From positions 1-31,725 of the forward strand of contig DASCRM010000093.1 in assembly GCA_034406555.1 (NCBI GenBank): a DNA stretch of 31,725 nucleotides. The letters run 5' to 3'. Source of the stretch: SHYR01 sp034406555 (GTDB taxonomy: Bacteria > Chloroflexota > Dehalococcoidia > UBA2979). The notes under the pieces were generated by a model. That model was not told the DNA's origin. It worked only from the letters and a program-made list of their open reading frames with translations, and searched no databases. Made by a program: the position numbers and the translations under genes. Below, piece after piece: positions 28,019 through 31,725 of this stretch. The stretch's first letter is position 1. Each line of letters begins with the position of its first letter.

Positions 28019-29506
28019 CTACGGCGCGGCGGCGAGCACGTCGGCGGCCCGCTGGGCGGCCGAGATCAGCGGCGTGGGGACGAGGCCGAAGAGCAGGATC
28101 AACCCGGCAGCCCCGACGAGCAGCAGCTGCATCAAGTTCGTGACGTGAATCGGCGAGGTGTCCGAGGGCTCGTCGAGCACCATCAGGCGCGCCCAGCGCA
28201 GGTAGTAAAAGGCGGCGATCGCGGTGTTCAGCACCGCGACGGCGACCAGCCAGACGAGCCACGCCTCACCGGCCTGAACCGCGGCGTTGAAGATGTAGAT
28301 CTTGGCGATGAACCCGGCCGTCGGAGGAATGCCGGTCAGCGAGAGCAGGCAGAGAATCAGGATGCTCGCCAGCAGCGGCGACCGCTCTATCAGGCCCGCG
28401 TAGTCGGCCAGCTTATCCGAGCCGATGCGCTCCCACACCGCGATCACCACGATGAACGCGCCGAGATTCGTCGCCGCGTAGGTGGCGAGAAAGAAGAGCA
28501 CCCCGGAGGGGCCCAGCGTGCTGCCAGCCGCGACGGCGGCGAGCCCGACGGCGATGTTGCCGGCCTGTGCGATCGAGGAGTACGCGAGCAGCCGCTTCAC
28601 GTCGGTCTGAAGCATCGCCGCGACGTTCCCGAAGGTCATCGAGATACCGGCGAAGACTGCGAAGAGCACTGCCCAGTCGTTCGAGATGAAGGTTCCGCCG
28701 CCGCCGAGGCCCGAGTAGAAGACGCGCAGCACGATCGCGAAGCCAGCGGCCTTCGAGGCCACCGAGAGGAAGCTCGTCACCGGCGTCGGCGCGCCCTGGT
28801 AGACGTCTGGCACCCACGCGTGGAACGGCACGAGCGCGAGCTTGAAGCCGAACCCAGCCGCCACGAGCACGAAGGCGAACACCAGCGCTAGCTTCGTCTC
28901 GTCGGCCCCGGTCGCAACGTACTCCGCGATCCCGGGCAGCGAGGTCGTCCCGGCGATGCCGAAGAGGAACGCGAAGCCATAGAGCAGCACGGCAGCCGCC
29001 ACCGCGCCGGTGAGCAGGTACTTCAGTCCCGCCTCGGACGAGCGGTCGTCGCGGCCGATGCCGGCGAGCACGAACTGGGCGATCGAGGTGGTCTCGAGTG
29101 CGATGAAGATGGCGATCAGGTCGTTCGACTGCGCCAGCAGCACCATCGCGCCCGCGGAGACGAGCAGCAGCGAGTAGAATTCTCCACCCTGCTCGATGCG
29201 TTGCGTGAACTCGGTCGACGCGATCGTGACGGCAGCGGTGATCGCGATCAGCAGGAAGGCGAAGAACAACGCGAAGCGGTCGAGCACCACCGCGCCCTCG
29301 AAGGCCTCGGGCGGCGCGCTCGCGCTGCCCGTGAAGGCGTGCCAAAAGGCGTAGAACGCAGCGACCGCGAGCGTCAGCAGGGTGAGCACGCGAACCGGGG
29401 CACGACGGTCGATCAGGTCGGCGGTCAGCACCAGGCCGGCGCCCGCGAGGAGCACGGCAGCCGGGCCAACAGTGTGTATCTGATCCCAGGGGCCGGAGAC
29501 TAGCAT
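28019..29506 (-). CDS. nuoN: NADH-quinone oxidoreductase subunit N
   Basis: An antiporter-like proton-pumping subunit of complex I in the cytoplasmic membrane. 495 residues, about 14 predicted helices. Conserved parts: TEFTQRIEQGGEFYSLLLVS, LIAIFIALETTSIAQFVLAG (the essential Glu in helix 5), EAGLKYLLTGAVAAAVLLYG, FKLALVPFHAWVPDVYQGAP (the Lys helix and the broken-helix loop), and DVKRLLAYSSIAQAGNIAVG. The ATG overlaps the nuoM stop in TAATG. It is the third of nuoL-nuoM-nuoN, and ybeY follows closely. Confidence 0.95.
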   Translation of the reverse strand: MLVSGPWDQIHTVGPAAVLLAGAGLVLTADLIDRRAPVRVLTLLTLAVAAFYAFWHAFTGSASAPPEAFEGAVVLDRFALFFAFLLIAITAAVTIASTEFTQRIEQGGEFYSLLLVSAGAMVLLAQSNDLIAIFIALETTSIAQFVLAGIGRDDRSSEAGLKYLLTGAVAAAVLLYGFAFLFGIAGTTSLPGIAEYVATGADETKLALVFAFVLVAAGFGFKLALVPFHAWVPDVYQGAPTPVTSFLSVASKAAGFAIVLRVFYSGLGGGGTFISNDWAVLFAVFAGISMTFGNVAAMLQTDVKRLLAYSSIAQAGNIAVGLAAVAAGSTLGPSGVLFFLATYAATNLGAFIVVIAVWERIGSDKLADYAGLIERSPLLASILILCLLSLTGIPPTAGFIAKIYIFNAAVQAGEAWLVWLVAVAVLNTAIAAFYYLRWARLMVLDEPSDTSPIHVTNLMQLLLVGAAGLILLFGLVPTPLISAAQRAADVLAAAP

Positions 29507-30993
29507 TAGCCTGCCCCCACAATCGCCGCAATCGGCCTGATGCCGCTCTCAACCGCGTCCGTGAGGATGCGAGGGTAGACGCCCACCCCGACGATCGTGA
29601 CAACCATCCCGGCCATCGCGATGCGCTCCCACCACGCGGTCGCGTCGGTGATCTCTGCCCATTGCGGGTTCGGCGGGCCCATGAAGACCCGCTCCATTGC
29701 CCACAGGATGTATCCCGCCGCCAGCACAACGCCGAAGACAGCGACGATCGTTGCGGCCGGGTGCTCGCCGAGCGCGCCCAGGAAGATCGTCACCTCTGCG
29801 ACGAAGCCGCTGAACGCGGGCAGCCCCAGCGAGGCCAGTCCGGCGACAAGCATCACCACACCGATCAGCGGGACGCGATGCATCAGTCCGCTCATCTCGG
29901 AGATCTCGCGGGTATGTGTGCGGTCGTAAATCAGGCCAACGGTGATGAAGAGCAGGCCCGTGATCGTGCCGTGCGTGAACATCTGGAGCGCGGCTCCGGA
30001 GAGCCCGACTGTCCCCATCGCCGAGACGCCGAGCAGCACGAAGCCCATGTGCGAGACCGAGGAGTACGCGACCAGCCGCTTGAGGTCGGTCTGGCGCAGC
30101 GTCAGCACGGCGCCGTAGATCACGGAGACCGCGGCGATCACCGCGAGCGCGACTCGGAAGTCGCGCGCCTGCTCGGGCAGGATCGGCAGGGCGATGCGCA
30201 GGATGCCGTAGCCGCCCATCTTCAGCAGCACGCCGGCCAGCATCACGGAGACGGCGGTCGGCGCGTCGGTGTGCGCGTCAGGCAGCCACGTGTGCAGCGG
30301 GAAGACCGGCAGCTTCACTAGGAAGGCAGCCATCACCGCCCAGAAGACGAGCGCCAGCGGCACGATTGCTTCCGTCGGCGGATTCGCGGTCAGCACCGCG
30401 ATGTCGAAACTGCCTGCGGTGAGCCCGAGCACGAGGAAGCCGACAAGCATCACCGCCGACCCCGCGAGCGTGTATAGCAGGAACTTCATCGCGCTGTATT
30501 CCTTGCGCCCGGAGCCCCAGATGCTGATCAGCAGGTACATCGGGATCAGCTCCAGCTCCCAGAAGAAGAAGAACTGAATCAGGTCCAGCGACATGAAGAC
30601 GCCGGCAACGGCGGACTCCAGCACCAGCAGCCACATGAAGTATTCGCTGACGCGCAGGTCGATCCGCCACGAGACCAGCACGGAGGCCAGCGAAAGCAGC
30701 CCCGTCAGCAGCACCAGCGGTGCGGAGAGCCCATCGACGCCCAGCACGTACTGCACGGTGAATCCGGTGTCGCGGGGGCTGATCCAGACGAAGCGGTCGA
30801 CGAACTCGTAGCCCTCGACGCCCGCGTCGGAGTAGAGCACCAGCATGAAGCGCGTGAAGATCGCGACCGAGACGGCCAACGCGAGGCCACTGAAGCCCAG
30901 CGCGATCCAGCGCGCCTCTTCCTTACGCTCGTTCGGGATCACCGCGAGCAGCGCGGCACCGACGAGCGGCAGCAGCAGGAACAGTGTCAGCAT
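29506..30993 (-). CDS. nuoM: NADH-quinone oxidoreductase subunit M
   Basis: The central antiporter-like pump subunit of complex I. 495 residues, about 14 helices. FFFWELELIPMYLLISIWGS carries the essential helix-5 Glu. KFLLYTLAGSAVMLVGFLVL, LVKLPVFPLHTWLPDAHTDA (Lys and broken-helix region), and TDLKRLVAYSSVSHMGFVLL follow. The C-terminal helices include GFVAEVTIFLGAL. ATG 30993 begins directly after the nuoL TAG with no spacer, and its TAA overlaps the nuoN ATG. All three are certainly one transcript. Confidence 0.96.
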   Translation of the reverse strand: MLTLFLLLPLVGAALLAVIPNERKEEARWIALGFSGLALAVSVAIFTRFMLVLYSDAGVEGYEFVDRFVWISPRDTGFTVQYVLGVDGLSAPLVLLTGLLSLASVLVSWRIDLRVSEYFMWLLVLESAVAGVFMSLDLIQFFFFWELELIPMYLLISIWGSGRKEYSAMKFLLYTLAGSAVMLVGFLVLGLTAGSFDIAVLTANPPTEAIVPLALVFWAVMAAFLVKLPVFPLHTWLPDAHTDAPTAVSVMLAGVLLKMGGYGILRIALPILPEQARDFRVALAVIAAVSVIYGAVLTLRQTDLKRLVAYSSVSHMGFVLLGVSAMGTVGLSGAALQMFTHGTITGLLFITVGLIYDRTHTREISEMSGLMHRVPLIGVVMLVAGLASLGLPAFSGFVAEVTIFLGALGEHPAATIVAVFGVVLAAGYILWAMERVFMGPPNPQWAEITDATAWWERIAMAGMVVTIVGVGVYPRILTDAVESGIRPIAAIVGAG

Positions 30994-31725
30994 CTAGACA
31001 CCCAGCCAATCGCGCAGCCGGTCGAACTGACCGGCACCGAGACCGACCACGACGACTGCGGAGGCGATCACGCCGAGCAGGAAGAGCGAGTTGTAGGCCT
31101 GCAACTGGCCGGTCTGGGCGCGACGCAGACCGTCGCCGGCTTGCTCTGTCGCGAAGGCGACGCCGTTCACGACGCGGTCGATCAACTGGGTCTCGATCAG
31201 GCTCATCGCCCCACCAACGCCCTTGAGCAGCACCCAGCGGACGACGACGGTTTCGGCGAGTTCATCGAGGAAGTACTTCCGCTCGACGAGGGTGTGCACC
31301 GGGCCCAGTCGCGCGCGAATCACACTGGCGTCCGGCTGGCGATAGAAGTAGAGCGCTGCCGCGAGGCCGATGCCCACAAGGGCAAAGAGCGTAGAGACCG
31401 CAAGCACGAAGGAGTCGATCTCGGCGTGGAAGTCGCGCAGGTCTGCCGGCAGCGCCCCCTCGACGAACTCGCCGAAATCGCCACCGATGTTCACCCAGCC
31501 GATCACGATCGCTGGAACCACGAGGATGGCGAGCGGCACCCACATCGACTGCGGTGACTCGTGCGGCTGGGACTGGTCTGCGCCGTGGCCCGGCTCCTCC
31601 GGCTCTACCCCGCCTCGGTACTCGCCGAAGAAGGTCATGAAGATCGCGCGGAACATGTAGAACGCCGTCATCCCGGCCACGGTCACGCCAACCCAGAACA
31701 GCAGTGTGTTGTGGTTGAACGCATC
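30994..31725 (-). CDS. nuoL: NADH-quinone oxidoreductase subunit L, C-terminal part (runs off the window)
   Basis: 243 residues of the C-terminus are visible. The frame is open to the edge (first residues DAFNHNTLLFWVGV). MTAFYMFRAIFMTFFGEYRG is the conserved helix 14-15 region preceding the long lateral helix. A His/Pro/Glu-rich cytoplasmic loop follows. VNIGGDFGEFVEGAL and ERKYFLDELAETVVVRWVLL match the lateral-helix part that clamps subunits M and N. The last transmembrane helix ends near residue 232. The N-terminal pump domain lies outside. It is first in the visible nuoL-nuoM-nuoN order. Confidence 0.95.
   Translation of the reverse strand, partial: DAFNHNTLLFWVGVTVAGMTAFYMFRAIFMTFFGEYRGGVEPEEPGHGADQSQPHESPQSMWVPLAILVVPAIVIGWVNIGGDFGEFVEGALPADLRDFHAEIDSFVLAVSTLFALVGIGLAAALYFYRQPDASVIRARLGPVHTLVERKYFLDELAETVVVRWVLLKGVGGAMSLIETQLIDRVVNGVAFATEQAGDGLRRAQTGQLQAYNSLFLLGVIASAVVVVGLGAGQFDRLRDWLGV

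Noticed and set aside
1..31725. CRISPR array, rRNA operon, insertion sequence or complete prophage
   Set aside because: No regularly spaced repeats, no rRNA-like stretches, and no transposase or integrase motifs were found on either strand.

Overview
The window is a high-GC bacterial chromosome segment that is mostly housekeeping genes. A degraded accessory stretch occupies about 4.0-11.9 kb. Several traits point to Chloroflexota (a Dehalococcoidia, Tepidiformia or Thermomicrobia-like lineage): GC-rich codon use, a GuaB3-type IMP dehydrogenase-like protein, a Rel-NIPSNAP pair, an acyltransferase carrying the NHYxRPG variant, Shine-Dalgarno-poor starts lying directly behind -10 boxes, and a nuoLMN-ybeY-dnaX-recR-recO arrangement. 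Actinobacteriota is the main alternative. The assignment is an inference from gene content only.

Layout. At 0-3.5 kb there is the start of an unknown minus-strand gene, a small two-helix membrane protein, an HD-GYP protein whose 5' end is broken by a frameshift at a C6 tract, a membrane-anchored cyclophilin, tRNA-Arg(CCG) and an epoxide hydrolase. At 3.5-4.05 kb lies the 3' part of a yifB/comM-type AAA+ gene. Its 5' part lies about 7 kb away at 11.05-11.93 kb, on the same strand and in the correct order, so the gene is interrupted. The stretch between the two halves holds intact genes: a MerR regulator, a two-helix SPFH protein, an unknown protein, an acyltransferase and an MFS transporter. 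It also holds many remnants: a beta-carbonic anhydrase start, a frameshifted CxxC protein, a Crp/Fnr C-terminus, phage-like pieces and a VKOR C-terminus. I see no integrase or transposase.

From 12.0 kb onward the DNA is compact and intact. On the minus strand is rel followed by a NIPSNAP protein. Divergent from it, on the plus strand, are hisS, a BNR mini-gene, prfA and prmC; PrmC methylates the GGQ glutamine of PrfA. Next on the minus strand are guaB3 and a DinB-family gene carrying one in-frame amber codon. On the plus strand metG, tatD and a PspC-polyprenyl diphosphate synthase fusion form an operon. The minus strand then carries two runs: dnaX-recR-small membrane protein-recO (replication and recombinational repair) and nuoL-nuoM-nuoN-ybeY (proton-pumping arms of complex I, then the rRNA maturation nuclease). 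The polyprenyl synthase probably makes the quinone side chain that complex I uses.

I found no CRISPR array, complete mobile element, secretion system or recognisable defence system. The most notable observations are the split yifB with its rearranged junction, the PspC-prenyltransferase fusion, the HD-GYP homopolymer frameshift beneath an SD-sequestering hairpin, and the DinB amber codon.
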